The notes beneath the pieces are model-generated. The model was not told where the DNA came from. It did not search any database and saw nothing but the letters and a program-made list of their open reading frames with translations. A stretch of 64,000 nt of DNA, taken from Bacillus benzoevorans. Lineage in GTDB: Bacteria; Bacillota; Bacilli; Bacillales; Cytobacillaceae. Shown piece after piece: positions 51,932 through 60,652 of the stretch. The stretch is taken from the NCBI RefSeq assembly GCF_014207535.1, contig NZ_JACHGK010000008.1, positions 62,001 to 126,000 of the forward strand, in the 5' to 3' direction. Both the position numbers and the translations under genes were made by a program. The stretch's first letter is position 1; every line of letters starts with the position of its first letter.

Positions 51932-52123
51932 ATGCTTACATGTCCCAACTGCCAAAGCAAGGATATAGGCAAAATTGGCATCAATCAGTATTATTGCTGG
52001 AATTGTTTTATTGAATTGACTTTAGCCAAAGGTCTCATTCATACCCATCAGGTTGAAGAAGATGGCACCTTAAGCTCCCTTGATGATTTGTTTGAAGAGG
52101 ATGAACGGAGATTTATCTTATAA
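51932..52123 (+). CDS. Small zinc-ribbon-like protein
   Basis: A 63-residue protein starts MLTCPNCQSKDIGKIG. The CPNC...CWNC pair of cysteine knuckles (residues 4-24) suggests a zinc ribbon, followed by an acidic tail (DDLFEEDERRF). ATG 51932 follows GAGGTG by about 10 bases. Conserved small genes occur here in bacilli, and no function is known. Confidence 0.75.
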   Translation: MLTCPNCQSKDIGKIGINQYYCWNCFIELTLAKGLIHTHQVEEDGTLSSLDDLFEEDERRFIL

Positions 52124-52141
52124 AATCCAGGGGTGAAAATG

Positions 52142-52273
52142 ATGAATAAAACATTAACTTCCATGCTGACTTTAGGAGCAGGTTTTGTTGCCTATAACTA
52201 TCTCCAAAAAAATAATGTCATTTCAAACCGGAATATGAGAAGATTGAAAAAAGGAATCAAATCAATGTTTTAA
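52142..52273 (+). CDS. yrzQ: Very small DUF3918/YrzQ-like protein
   Basis: A 43-residue frame with GGGGTGA five bases before the ATG encodes MNKTLTSMLTLGAGFVAYNY... and a basic C-terminal tail (RNMRRLKKGIKSMF). One hydrophobic segment followed by positive charge suggests a small membrane-associated protein. It matches DUF3918 proteins found before the AI-2E-type gene in bacilli. A terminator follows. Confidence 0.7.
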   Translation: MNKTLTSMLTLGAGFVAYNYLQKNNVISNRNMRRLKKGIKSMF

Positions 52274-52277
52274 AGGC

Positions 52278-52309
52278 AAAGGGATGACCGTATCAGGTTG
52301 TCCCTTTTC
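52278..52309 (+). terminator. Intrinsic terminator after the DUF3918 gene
   Basis: AAAGGGATGACC pairs with GGTTGTCCCTTT (12 bp including two G-U) across a 6-base loop. Few T follow. Confidence 0.65.
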
Positions 52310-52359
52310 ATGTATAAAAATATCACTTGTCTTCACAATAGTAAAAGGAGGCGAGTTGA

Positions 52360-53439
52360 TTGGATATCCGGATTAAATGGTATTACCGTCTTGGATTTTT
52401 ACTCCTTTTATTTATTACTGTATTTATCTTTATCAAATTACAGGGGATTTGGCTGCCGATCGTCACGGTTGTTTTCAATATTCTTCTGCCATTTGTCATT
52501 TCGGCATTTATCACCTATCTTCTGCATCCCATTGTGGAACGGATCCATGCCGGCGGTTTTCATCGAGGAATAGCTGTATTTATTATATATATTATTTTTT
52601 TCGGTGGAATTGGTTTTGCGGTTTATAAGGGTTTTCCGGAAATTGTTAGACAGATAAAGGATTTAACGACAAGCATTCCTGCGCTGGGGGAACAGTATAA
52701 AGGCTTTGTTGCGCTGATTCAGGAAAAGACATCAGCATGGCCGGAAGGAATCCAGGAACGGGTGGATGCTGGTATCGTCTCGGTTGAAAAAGGGATCGAT
52801 GAAATGTTGACCAATGTCTTAAATTCAATGGTTGAGGTTGTAAACTCTGTCTTTACGATCGCCCTGATCCCTTTTATCTCCTTTTATATGCTGAAGGACT
52901 ATACAACAATCAAGAGAGCTGTGTGGTATTTAACGCCAAGGAAATGGAGAAAAGAAGGAATTTTGTTTTTACGTGATGTGGATCAATCACTTGGCAGCTA
53001 TATCAGGGGACAGCTGCTTGTGTGTGTGTTGATCGGCTCGGCTTCCGCACTTCTCTTTTGGCTCTTCCATATGAAGTACCCGCTATTGCTGGGGCTTATT
53101 ATCGGTATTACCAATATCATTCCGTATTTCGGACCGGTGATCGGGGCGATACCAGCTGTCATTATTGCTTCAACGATTTCAATGAAGATGATGGTCATTA
53201 CTGTCATAATTGTATTTGCGATGCAGTTCTTAGAGGGGAATGTCCTCTCTCCATTGATTGTAGGAAAGAGCCTGCACATGCATCCGCTGATGATTATGCT
53301 GGCACTTTTTGCGGGGGAGGAATTAGGCGGAATTATCGGCATGATTCTAGCTGTTCCTATCCTGGCTGTTATCAAAGTCGGACTGCTTCATTTGAGAAAG
53401 TATTTTGGCAGGAAGCGGACACCGCTCTTAGAAGAATAA
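52360..53439 (+). CDS. yrrI: AI-2E family transporter (YrrI-like)
   Basis: A 359-residue polytopic protein of the AI-2E/PerM family with about seven helices. The motifs VDQSLGSYIRGQLLVCVLIG, GLIIGITNIIPYFGPVIGAIPAV and LEGNVLSPLIVGKSLHMHPL are typical. Substrates vary, so quorum-signal export should not be assumed. The TTG start follows AGGAGGCGA. It lies just upstream of the alaS T-box. Confidence 0.92.
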   Translation: MDIRIKWYYRLGFLLLLFITVFIFIKLQGIWLPIVTVVFNILLPFVISAFITYLLHPIVERIHAGGFHRGIAVFIIYIIFFGGIGFAVYKGFPEIVRQIKDLTTSIPALGEQYKGFVALIQEKTSAWPEGIQERVDAGIVSVEKGIDEMLTNVLNSMVEVVNSVFTIALIPFISFYMLKDYTTIKRAVWYLTPRKWRKEGILFLRDVDQSLGSYIRGQLLVCVLIGSASALLFWLFHMKYPLLLGLIIGITNIIPYFGPVIGAIPAVIIASTISMKMMVITVIIVFAMQFLEGNVLSPLIVGKSLHMHPLMIMLALFAGEELGGIIGMILAVPILAVIKVGLLHLRKYFGRKRTPLLEE

Positions 53440-53461
53440 TGATTATTTGTCCGCTGGATTG

Positions 53462-53491
53462 TTGACAACTTCAAAAAAATATCGCTATAAT
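53462..53491 (+). promoter_or_regulatory. Sigma-A promoter of alaS
   Basis: A perfect TTGACA and perfect TATAAT are separated by 18 bp, directly upstream of the T-box leader. Confidence 0.88.
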
Positions 53492-53499
53492 GCGAAGTA

Positions 53500-53762
53500 T
53501 AATAATATTACATATGTAACATGAAGAAGGAACGAGTATGTTATAGTCCATCTGATGTGTGTTTCACAGGAAGAGAGGAGCTTTCTTAGGCTGAAAAAGG
53601 CTCTAGATGAAGGATAACAGAGCGCTAATCCTGAGTGCAGCTAATCACTGCCGTCCGCCGCGTTAAGGCTATATTGAGAGATGAGCGTGTTTGACTGTTC
53701 ATAATCAGGGTGGTACCGCGAGTAAGCTTCTCGTCCCTGTCTGGGGAAGAGGGCTTTTTTTG
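53500..53762 (+). promoter_or_regulatory. T-box leader of alaS
   Basis: The T-box sequence AGGGTGGTACCGCG is at 53707-53720, followed by a terminator with CTC..CCC/GGG..GAG pairing and seven T ending near 53761. The acceptor-pairing TGGT fits the A73 of tRNA-Ala. A GCT in GAGCGCTAATCC near 53620 is a plausible Ala specifier. Stem I and the terminator are partly hand-folded. Confidence 0.92.
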
Positions 53763-53815
53763 TGTGTGACAAAAACTTTCGTTCGCTGATCCATGAAAAA
53801 ATAGGAGGAAATAGA

Positions 53816-56449
53816 TTGAAAAAGCTTACAGGTTCGCAAATTCGCCAAATGTTTCTTGATTTCTTTAAAGAAAAAGGTCATGCAGTAGAGCCAAGTGCAC
53901 CGCTTGTTCCGCATGATGATCCGTCACTCTTGTGGATTAACAGCGGGGTAGCAACATTAAAAAAATATTTTGACGGCCGCGTTGTACCGGAAAATCCACG
54001 CATTACCAATGCCCAAAAGTCGATTCGTACTAATGATATTGAGAATGTCGGCAAAACAGCCCGCCACCATACATTTTTTGAAATGCTGGGAAACTTCTCG
54101 ATTGGAAATTATTTTAAAGAAGAAGCCATTGACTGGGCGTGGGAATTCTTAACGGATGAAAAGTGGCTCGGCTTGGAAAAAGATAAGCTTTCCGTCACGA
54201 TCCATCCTGAGGATGAAGAAGCCTTTCATTTTTGGAAAAAGAAAATCGGGATTCCTGAAGCAAGAATTATCCGCTTAGAAGGAAACTTCTGGGATATTGG
54301 TGAAGGTCCAAGCGGTCCAAATACAGAAATATTCTATGATCGCGGTCCTGAATACGGTAACGATCCATCAGATCCTGAAAACTATCCTGGCGGTGAGAAT
54401 GATCGCTATTTAGAAATTTGGAACTTAGTCTTCTCTGAGTTCAACCATAATCCTGATGGCACTTATACCCCGCTGCCAAAGAAAAATATTGATACAGGGA
54501 TGGGACTTGAGCGCATCACTTCTGTCCTGCAAAATGTACCGACTAATTTTGATACGGATTTATTTATGCCGATTATTCATGCCACAGAAGAAATCTCCGG
54601 GGCAAAATATGGAGCAAGTACAGAACATGATGTCGCTTTTAAAGTAATTGCCGACCATATCAGAACGGTGGCATTTGCGATTGGGGACGGCGCACTGCCT
54701 TCTAACGAAGGAAGAGGTTATATCATCCGCCGCCTGCTAAGACGTGCAGTTCGTTATGCAAAACAAATCGGGATTGAACGTCCATTTATGTATGAGTTAG
54801 TTTCCGTTGTCGGTGAAATCATGGTTGATTTCTACCCTCAGGTAAAAGAAAATCGTGCCTTCATCGAAAAGGTGATTAAAAATGAAGAAGATCGTTTCCA
54901 TGAAACATTGCATGAGGGGTTAGCGATTCTTTCCGAAGTGATTAAGCAGGAGAGAAACTCAGGCAGCACAGTCATTTCCGGCGCGGATATTTTCCGTTTA
55001 TATGATACATTTGGCTTCCCGGTTGAATTAACAGAGGAATATGCGGAAGATGAAGGGATGACCATTGATCATGAAGGATTTGAAGCGGAAATGGAGCAGC
55101 AAAGGGAAAGAGCCCGTTCGGCACGCGCTGATGTCGACTCCATGCATGTACAAAGTGGTGTCCTCACGGATATTAAGAATGAGAGTGAGTTTATTGGCTA
55201 TGACAACCTGGAAGTGACGGCAAATGTCTCAGTGCTGTTAAAAGAAGGTCAGGTGGTTCAAGAAGCGGCGGCAGGAGAAGAAATTCAATTCATCCTTGAT
55301 AAGACTCCATTCTATGCTGAGAGCGGCGGTCAGATTGCCGATAAAGGTACGATCACAGCTGCCGGAGTTAAGGCTGAAATTCAAGATGTGCAAAAGGCGC
55401 CAAATGGACAGCATCTGCATCGTGCCATTGTGACGGAAGGGACTTTAAAGGTCAATACAACTGTACAAGCAGCAATTGATGCAGAAACACGTGCAAAAAT
55501 TATTAAAAACCATACAGCGACACACTTGCTGCAAAAAGCATTGAAGGAAGTACTGGGATCACACGTTAATCAGGCAGGCTCCTTAGTAGAACCAGATCGT
55601 CTGCGCTTTGACTTTTCGCATTTCGGACAAGTACATCCGGAAGAACTGGAAAAAGTGGAGGAAATGGTCAACGAACAAATTTGGAAAAGCATTCATGTGG
55701 ATATTGATTTTAAAGGGATCAATGAAGCAAGGGAAATGGGAGCAATGGCGCTCTTTGGCGAGAAATATGGCGACATCGTCCGCGTTGTCAAAGTCGGTGA
55801 TTTCAGTCTTGAACTTTGTGGAGGCTGTCATGTTCCAAATACAGCTGTTATCGGTTTGTTCAAAATTGTGTCAGAAAGCGGCATCGGGGCGGGTACACGC
55901 CGAATTGAGGCGGTAACCGGACAGGCGGCATACAATATGTTAAATGAACAAATCGGCTTCTTAAAAGAAGCAGCATCGAAACTAAAAACAAATGTAAAAG
56001 ATGTACCGGTTAGAATTGAAGCACTGAATACAGAAATCAAACAATTACAGCGTGAAAATGAATCATTAGCAGCGAAATTGGGTAATATTGAAGCGGGAAG
56101 TCTCGTTTCAAAAGTCAAGGATATCAATGGTATACCTGTTTTAGCGGCTAAGGTTCAAGCAACAGATATGAATAATCTTCGTAACATGGCAGACGATTTG
56201 AAACAGAAACTTCCATCTGCGATTATCGTTCTTGGCAGTCCAGCAGAAGGAAAGGTCAATTTAATTGCCGGAGTATCGAAGGACTTAATTGATAAAGGGT
56301 TCCATGCCGGTAAACTAATTAAAGAAGTGGCATCTCGCTGCGGCGGCGGCGGCGGCGGACGTCCAGATATGGCGCAGGCCGGAGGGAAAAATCCGGAACA
56401 GCTTGATGCAGCTTTACAATATGTTGAAGAATGGGTAAAATCCGTTTGA
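53816..56449 (+). CDS. alaS: Alanyl-tRNA synthetase
   Basis: A class II synthetase, 877 residues. The catalytic N terminus has QMFLDFFKEKGHAVEPSAPLVP and ARHHTFFEMLGNFSIG. The editing domain carries zinc-binding HTATHLL and CGGCHVPNT, and a C-terminal coiled coil ends with a glycine-rich CGGGGGGRPDMAQAGG. TTG 53816 has TAGGAGG and matches homologous N termini; an in-frame GTG at 53762 overlaps the T-box terminator. Confidence 0.98.
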   Translation: MKKLTGSQIRQMFLDFFKEKGHAVEPSAPLVPHDDPSLLWINSGVATLKKYFDGRVVPENPRITNAQKSIRTNDIENVGKTARHHTFFEMLGNFSIGNYFKEEAIDWAWEFLTDEKWLGLEKDKLSVTIHPEDEEAFHFWKKKIGIPEARIIRLEGNFWDIGEGPSGPNTEIFYDRGPEYGNDPSDPENYPGGENDRYLEIWNLVFSEFNHNPDGTYTPLPKKNIDTGMGLERITSVLQNVPTNFDTDLFMPIIHATEEISGAKYGASTEHDVAFKVIADHIRTVAFAIGDGALPSNEGRGYIIRRLLRRAVRYAKQIGIERPFMYELVSVVGEIMVDFYPQVKENRAFIEKVIKNEEDRFHETLHEGLAILSEVIKQERNSGSTVISGADIFRLYDTFGFPVELTEEYAEDEGMTIDHEGFEAEMEQQRERARSARADVDSMHVQSGVLTDIKNESEFIGYDNLEVTANVSVLLKEGQVVQEAAAGEEIQFILDKTPFYAESGGQIADKGTITAAGVKAEIQDVQKAPNGQHLHRAIVTEGTLKVNTTVQAAIDAETRAKIIKNHTATHLLQKALKEVLGSHVNQAGSLVEPDRLRFDFSHFGQVHPEELEKVEEMVNEQIWKSIHVDIDFKGINEAREMGAMALFGEKYGDIVRVVKVGDFSLELCGGCHVPNTAVIGLFKIVSESGIGAGTRRIEAVTGQAAYNMLNEQIGFLKEAASKLKTNVKDVPVRIEALNTEIKQLQRENESLAAKLGNIEAGSLVSKVKDINGIPVLAAKVQATDMNNLRNMADDLKQKLPSAIIVLGSPAEGKVNLIAGVSKDLIDKGFHAGKLIKEVASRCGGGGGGRPDMAQAGGKNPEQLDAALQYVEEWVKSV

Positions 56450-56574
56450 TAATGTCACAAAGTAGTGTAAAATGTAGGTAACTATAAGTATGGTTGACGG
56501 AAGACGAATACATTAGTTATTTCTCATGAATCTATTGATGTTGTTTTTCTTCTACAAAAAGTGAGGTGTAGATG

Positions 56575-56838
56575 ATGAGCTCATTTGATCAAACGATGAG
56601 ATTCAATTTTCCTGAAGAGCCTGTTGAGCATAATGTGAAAGAAGTTTTGCTTCAAGTCTATGATGCCCTGCAGGAAAAAGGATATAATCCAATAAACCAA
56701 ATTGTAGGCTACCTGCTATCCGGTGATCCGGCATATATTCCAAGACATCGCGATGCACGAAATAAGATTCGCAAGCTCGAGAGGGACGAAATCATTGAAG
56801 AGCTGATGAAATCTTATTTAAAGGAAAATAAGGGATAG
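56575..56838 (+). CDS. yrzL: IreB family regulatory phosphoprotein (YrzL)
   Basis: An 87-residue protein almost identical in pattern to YrzL/IreB: TMRFNF, YDALQEKGYNPINQIVGYLLSGDPAYIPRH.DARN, then a charged helix. In Enterococcus, IreB is a substrate of the Ser/Thr kinase IreK and affects cephalosporin resistance. ATG 56575 is preferred over the adjacent ATG 56572. It starts the yrzL-ruvX-yrzB unit. Confidence 0.94.
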   Translation: MSSFDQTMRFNFPEEPVEHNVKEVLLQVYDALQEKGYNPINQIVGYLLSGDPAYIPRHRDARNKIRKLERDEIIEELMKSYLKENKG

Positions 56839-56854
56839 AGTAAAGGGGTCATAT

Positions 56855-57274
56855 ATGAGGACAATGGGCTTAGATGTTGGCTCCAAAACGGTTGGCGTAG
56901 CGATGAGCGATGCGTTTGGCTGGACTGCTCAAGGCTTGAAAACATTAGAAATTAATGAAGCAGAAGAGCAGTATGGCTTTGATGCGATCGGCAGCCTCAT
57001 TGAAGAATATGAGGTCAATAAAGTAGTGGTAGGTCTGCCAAAAAATATGAATGGCACTATCGGTCCGCGCGGCGAGGCAAGTCAGTTTTATGCCGAGGAG
57101 TTACGGAAACGGTTTGGACTCCCGGTTATCCTTTGGGATGAAAGACTGACAACAGTCGCTGCTGAACGGGTGCTTCTCGAAGCGGATGTCAGCCGAAAAA
57201 AACGCAAAAAAGTGATTGATAAGATGGCAGCAGCTATGATCCTGCAAGGATATTTAGATAGCCAGTCAAAATGA
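56855..57274 (+). CDS. ruvX: Putative pre-16S rRNA nuclease YqgF/RuvX (YrrK)
   Basis: A 139-residue RNase H-fold enzyme thought to finish the 16S rRNA 5' end. It has the N-terminal GLDVGSKTVGVAMSD, VVVGLPKNMNGTIG, and the active-site DERLTTVAAERVL and IDKMAAAMILQGYL. It lies 16 bp after yrzL and 13 bp before yrzB, the conserved three-gene order. Confidence 0.95.
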   Translation: MRTMGLDVGSKTVGVAMSDAFGWTAQGLKTLEINEAEEQYGFDAIGSLIEEYEVNKVVVGLPKNMNGTIGPRGEASQFYAEELRKRFGLPVILWDERLTTVAAERVLLEADVSRKKRKKVIDKMAAAMILQGYLDSQSK

Positions 57275-57287
57275 ATGAGGTGATAAA

Positions 57288-57572
57288 ATGAATCACGGCG
57301 AAAATAATATTACAGTTGTGGATGATGAGGGAAACGAGCAGCTTTGTGAAGTGCTGTTTACATTTGACTCTGAAGAATTTGGAAAATCATATGTTCTTTA
57401 CTATCCTGTTGGTAACGATGAGAACGATGATGAAGAGATCGAAATTCATGCATCTGCTTTTACTCCAAATGAAAACGGTGATGACGGCGAATTAATGCCA
57501 ATTGAAACCGATGCAGAATGGGACTTAGTAGAAGAAATGCTCAATACATTTCTTGACGAAGAGGAAGAGTAA
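57288..57572 (+). CDS. yrzB: DUF1292 family protein (YrzB)
   Basis: A 94-residue, very acidic protein with the DUF1292 pattern (ITVVDDEGNEQLCEVLFTFDSEEFGKSYVLYYP...EIHASAFTP, then WDLVEEMLNTFLDEEE). The function is unknown. It is the third gene of yrzL-ruvX-yrzB and is followed by a terminator. Confidence 0.93.
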   Translation: MNHGENNITVVDDEGNEQLCEVLFTFDSEEFGKSYVLYYPVGNDENDDEEIEIHASAFTPNENGDDGELMPIETDAEWDLVEEMLNTFLDEEEE

Positions 57573-57582
57573 TGGATTCAAG

Positions 57583-57613
57583 CCGGTCATAAAATATGAC
57601 CGGTCATTTTTTT
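57583..57613 (+). terminator. Intrinsic terminator after yrzB
   Basis: CCGGTCAT/ATGACCGG is an 8-bp perfect stem with a 5-base loop, followed by TCATTTTTTT. Confidence 0.88.
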
Positions 57614-57622
57614 GTAATTTAA

Positions 57623-57650
57623 TTACTATAGCGTAAAAATATAGTATAAT
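57623..57650 (+). promoter_or_regulatory. Candidate promoter of mltG
   Basis: A perfect TATAAT at 57645-57650 is preceded at 16 bp by a weak TTACTA -35. Confidence 0.5.
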
Positions 57651-57692
57651 GATTCGAGAAAAAGGCAACACCCTGATGAATGGAGGGGGAAA

Positions 57693-58829
57693 ATGAAGGT
57701 TTCCGGCAAGAAAGATGGTAAAAATTCTGATATGACGGAGGAATTAATCGAAAGACAGAATGAAGCAAAGCTTGTGCGTAAGATTGTAACGATTATCTCA
57801 GCTTCCTTATTACTCTTAGCGCTGTTGATTTTTGGAGGCGGTTTTTTATACGTACATTCAGCATTAAAACCGGTAGATCCTGACAGTAATCAAAAGATTC
57901 TAGTTAAGATCCCAATTGGTTCGGGAGTTTCTACTATTTCCCAAATGCTGGAAGATAGTGGTGTTATCAAGAATGCCCGTGTGTTTAAATATTATGTGAA
58001 GTTTAATAATGAAACGGGTTTTATGGCCGGGGAATATGAAATGGAGCCTTCGATGACAATCGAGCAGATTGTCGACAGCTTAAAGACTGGAAAGGTTATG
58101 CAGGAAGTGGTATTTAAGATAACGATTCCAGAGGGGAAAAAGCTGGAGGAAATTGCAACGATTATTGCGGAAAAGACGAAACGAAATCAGGAAGATGTTA
58201 TGAAGCAATTGAATGATCCGATTTTTATTGAAGGGTTAATTGCGAAATATCCGGATGTTTTATCAGAAGAAATGCTTAAACCGACCATTAAATATCCGCT
58301 TGAGGGTTATTTGTTTCCTGCCACTTATCCATTTTATACTGAAAACCCTTCGATAGAGGAAATTGTCACAGTCATGCTTGATAAAACAAAATCGGTTGTC
58401 GATGATTACCGGGGACAGATGGAAGAAAAACAATTGACTGTGCATGAATTACTTACGATATCGTCTTTAATTGAGGAAGAAGCGACGGAAAAGGTTGACC
58501 GCCATAAAATTGCCAGTGTTTTTTATAACCGTATCAAAGCAGGAATGCCGCTTCAGACGGATCCAACGGTATTATATGCCCTTGGGGAGCATAAAGATCG
58601 CGTCTATTATAAAGATTTGGAAGTAGATTCACCATACAACACCTATAAAAATACTGGTCTGACTCCTGGTCCGATTGCCAATGCAGGAACATCCTCGATT
58701 GAGGCCGCTGTCTCTCCTGCCGAAACCGATTATTTATATTTCTTGGCAACACCGGAAGGGGACGTATTATTCTCGAAAACGAATGATGAGCATAATGTGA
58801 AGAAAGAAGAGCATATCAGCAGCCCATAA
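57693..58829 (+). CDS. mltG: Endolytic murein transglycosylase MltG (YrrL)
   Basis: MltG is a membrane-anchored lytic transglycosylase that cuts nascent glycan strands. It has a short cytoplasmic N terminus, one membrane helix (about 29-54), a LysM-like region and a YceG catalytic domain. The catalytic glutamate lies in SSLIEEEA, with PLEGYLFPATY and PLQTDPTVLYALG downstream. The protein has 378 residues. A strong terminator follows. Confidence 0.95.
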   Translation: MKVSGKKDGKNSDMTEELIERQNEAKLVRKIVTIISASLLLLALLIFGGGFLYVHSALKPVDPDSNQKILVKIPIGSGVSTISQMLEDSGVIKNARVFKYYVKFNNETGFMAGEYEMEPSMTIEQIVDSLKTGKVMQEVVFKITIPEGKKLEEIATIIAEKTKRNQEDVMKQLNDPIFIEGLIAKYPDVLSEEMLKPTIKYPLEGYLFPATYPFYTENPSIEEIVTVMLDKTKSVVDDYRGQMEEKQLTVHELLTISSLIEEEATEKVDRHKIASVFYNRIKAGMPLQTDPTVLYALGEHKDRVYYKDLEVDSPYNTYKNTGLTPGPIANAGTSSIEAAVSPAETDYLYFLATPEGDVLFSKTNDEHNVKKEEHISSP

Positions 58830-58944
58830 TGATTCAGGTGCGGCAGGGATTATGCACGATACAGAAGCAGAGGATGCTGGGAAGTGGCATTCTTCGCAGA
58901 AGTATGATAGAATAACAAGAGTGTTTTTAACGGACGTTGTTAAG

Positions 58945-59000
58945 TAGCGTAGACACAGGTGTGCGGCGAAGTAGGCAGACCTGTGAAACGCTATTTTTTT
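58945..59000 (+). terminator. Two-part hairpin terminator before trmR
   Basis: TAGCGT pairs with ACGCTA and an inner ACAGGT pairs with ACCTGT, capped by an 18-base loop and followed by T7. Confidence 0.8.
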
Positions 59001-59028
59001 CATGCCTAATGGATTGAGGGGACACATA

Positions 59029-59673
59029 TTGCAAAATGATAAGATACATGCTTACATTGAAAACCTAATTCCGGAACGACCGGAATTTTTCATGAAGATG
59101 GAGAAATATGCCGCTGATTATCATGTGCCGATTATGGAACCGGCAGGTATGGAAGCGATGCTGCAAATCTTAAGAATATTAGAACCGGAACGTATTTTAG
59201 AAGTTGGAACCGCGATTGGATATTCTGCTTTGCGCATGGCCTATGCTGTGCCTGACGTTTCAATCGTGACGATTGAAAGAGATGAGGAACGGGTAGAAAT
59301 GGCGGAAGAGAATTTCGCCATGTTTGGCAGAGAGCAAATTCATTTAATCAAGGGTGATGCCCTTGAAATGGAAGAAGAGGCGGCTAAATATGCGCCGTAT
59401 GATGCTATTTTTATTGATGCCGCTAAGGGGCAGTATCAGCGTTTTTTTGAGCTTTATTCCCGTTACTTGACAGAACGCGGTATTATTATTACGGATAATG
59501 TATTGTTTAAAGGCCTGGTTGCCGAGGAAACAATTGAACATAAACGAACAAACGGGCTCGTCAAGAAAATCAAACACTTCAATGAGTGGCTGATGAGCCA
59601 TCCTGATTACGATACGGTGATTTTACCGGTAGGTGACGGAGTTGCAATAAGCAAGAAGGGGTGTAAAGGGTGA
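59029..59673 (+). CDS. trmR: tRNA 5-hydroxyuridine methyltransferase TrmR (YrrM)
   Basis: TrmR methylates 5-hydroxyuridine at tRNA position 34 to 5-methoxyuridine using SAM. The 214-residue class I methyltransferase has the SAM motif ILEVGTAIGYSALRMA near 60, the acidic ERDEERVEMA, and YDAIFIDAAKGQYQRFFELY with the metal-binding Asp of COMT-like enzymes. TTG 59029 follows GAGGGGA. It overlaps trhP1 by four bases, tying it to the hydroxylation genes. Confidence 0.94.
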   Translation: MQNDKIHAYIENLIPERPEFFMKMEKYAADYHVPIMEPAGMEAMLQILRILEPERILEVGTAIGYSALRMAYAVPDVSIVTIERDEERVEMAEENFAMFGREQIHLIKGDALEMEEEAAKYAPYDAIFIDAAKGQYQRFFELYSRYLTERGIIITDNVLFKGLVAEETIEHKRTNGLVKKIKHFNEWLMSHPDYDTVILPVGDGVAISKKGCKG

Positions 59674-60599
59674 ATAAACCAGAATTATTAGTAACACCAA
59701 CAAATGTAGATGATATCCTGCCATTGATTGATGCTGGGGCTGATGCATTTGTGATCGGAGAACAACGATATGGTTTGCGGATAGCAGGGGAATTTTCTCG
59801 TGAGGATGTGGAAAAGGTTATTGCCATCGCTCATGAAAAAGGAAAAAAAGTGTATGTGGCAATGACGGCATTGTTTCATAATGACAAAGTGCCCGAGCTC
59901 GGCGGCTACTTAGAGTTCGTGGATCATGCAGGTGCCGATGCCGTTATTTTTGGCGATCCGGCGGTTTTAATGGCCGCAAAAGAGGCGGCGCCGAATTTAC
60001 CGCTGCATTGGGATACAGAGAAATTGGCAACAAATTGGTATACATGTAACTACTGGGGACGTAAAGGTGCCAAACGTGCCGTAGCTGCCCGGGAAATCAA
60101 CATGGATGCCATCATCGAAATGAAGGAACATGCGGAAGTAGAAATTGAAGTCCAGGTGCATGGGATGTTGAACATGTTTCAATCGAAGCGATCGCTCTTA
60201 GGCAATTATTTTGAATATCAGGGGAAATCCCTTGAAGTGCAAAACCGTAAATATGAAAAAGATATGTTTCTTCATGATAAAGAAAGGGGAAATAAATACC
60301 CTGTTTTTGAAGATGAAAATGGAACCCATATCATGAGTCCTGCTGACCTTTGTATCATTGATGAATTGCAGGACTTGATTGAGGCGGGCGTAGATTCCTT
60401 TAAAATCGATGGTATTCTGCAAAGCCCAGAATATATTTATGCTGTAACAAAGCTTTACCGTCAGGCGATTGATACCTGCGTGGAAGATCCGGATGCATAT
60501 GAAGATATGAAGAATGAATGGGTGGAGAAAATAGAAGAAATTCAACCGCCGCACCGTCCGCTAGATACAGGCTTTTTCTTTAAAGAAACGGTTTATTAA
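59670..60599 (+). CDS. trhP1: U32 family protein TrhP1 (YrrN), tRNA uridine hydroxylation
   Basis: A 309-residue U32 'peptidase' family protein. YrrN and YrrO are required for prephenate-dependent 5-hydroxyuridine formation in B. subtilis tRNA. The N-terminal barrel has GADAFVIGEQRYGLR. The segment matching the cysteine-bearing region of its neighbour reads VHGMLNMFQSKRSLLGNYF, without the cysteines. The GTG start overlaps the trmR stop. Confidence 0.93.
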   Translation: MNKPELLVTPTNVDDILPLIDAGADAFVIGEQRYGLRIAGEFSREDVEKVIAIAHEKGKKVYVAMTALFHNDKVPELGGYLEFVDHAGADAVIFGDPAVLMAAKEAAPNLPLHWDTEKLATNWYTCNYWGRKGAKRAVAAREINMDAIIEMKEHAEVEIEVQVHGMLNMFQSKRSLLGNYFEYQGKSLEVQNRKYEKDMFLHDKERGNKYPVFEDENGTHIMSPADLCIIDELQDLIEAGVDSFKIDGILQSPEYIYAVTKLYRQAIDTCVEDPDAYEDMKNEWVEKIEEIQPPHRPLDTGFFFKETVY

Positions 60600-60652
60600 T
60601 AGATAAGCGAACGTACAGGAATGAAATTTTTAAACAAGGAAAGGGGATTAAG

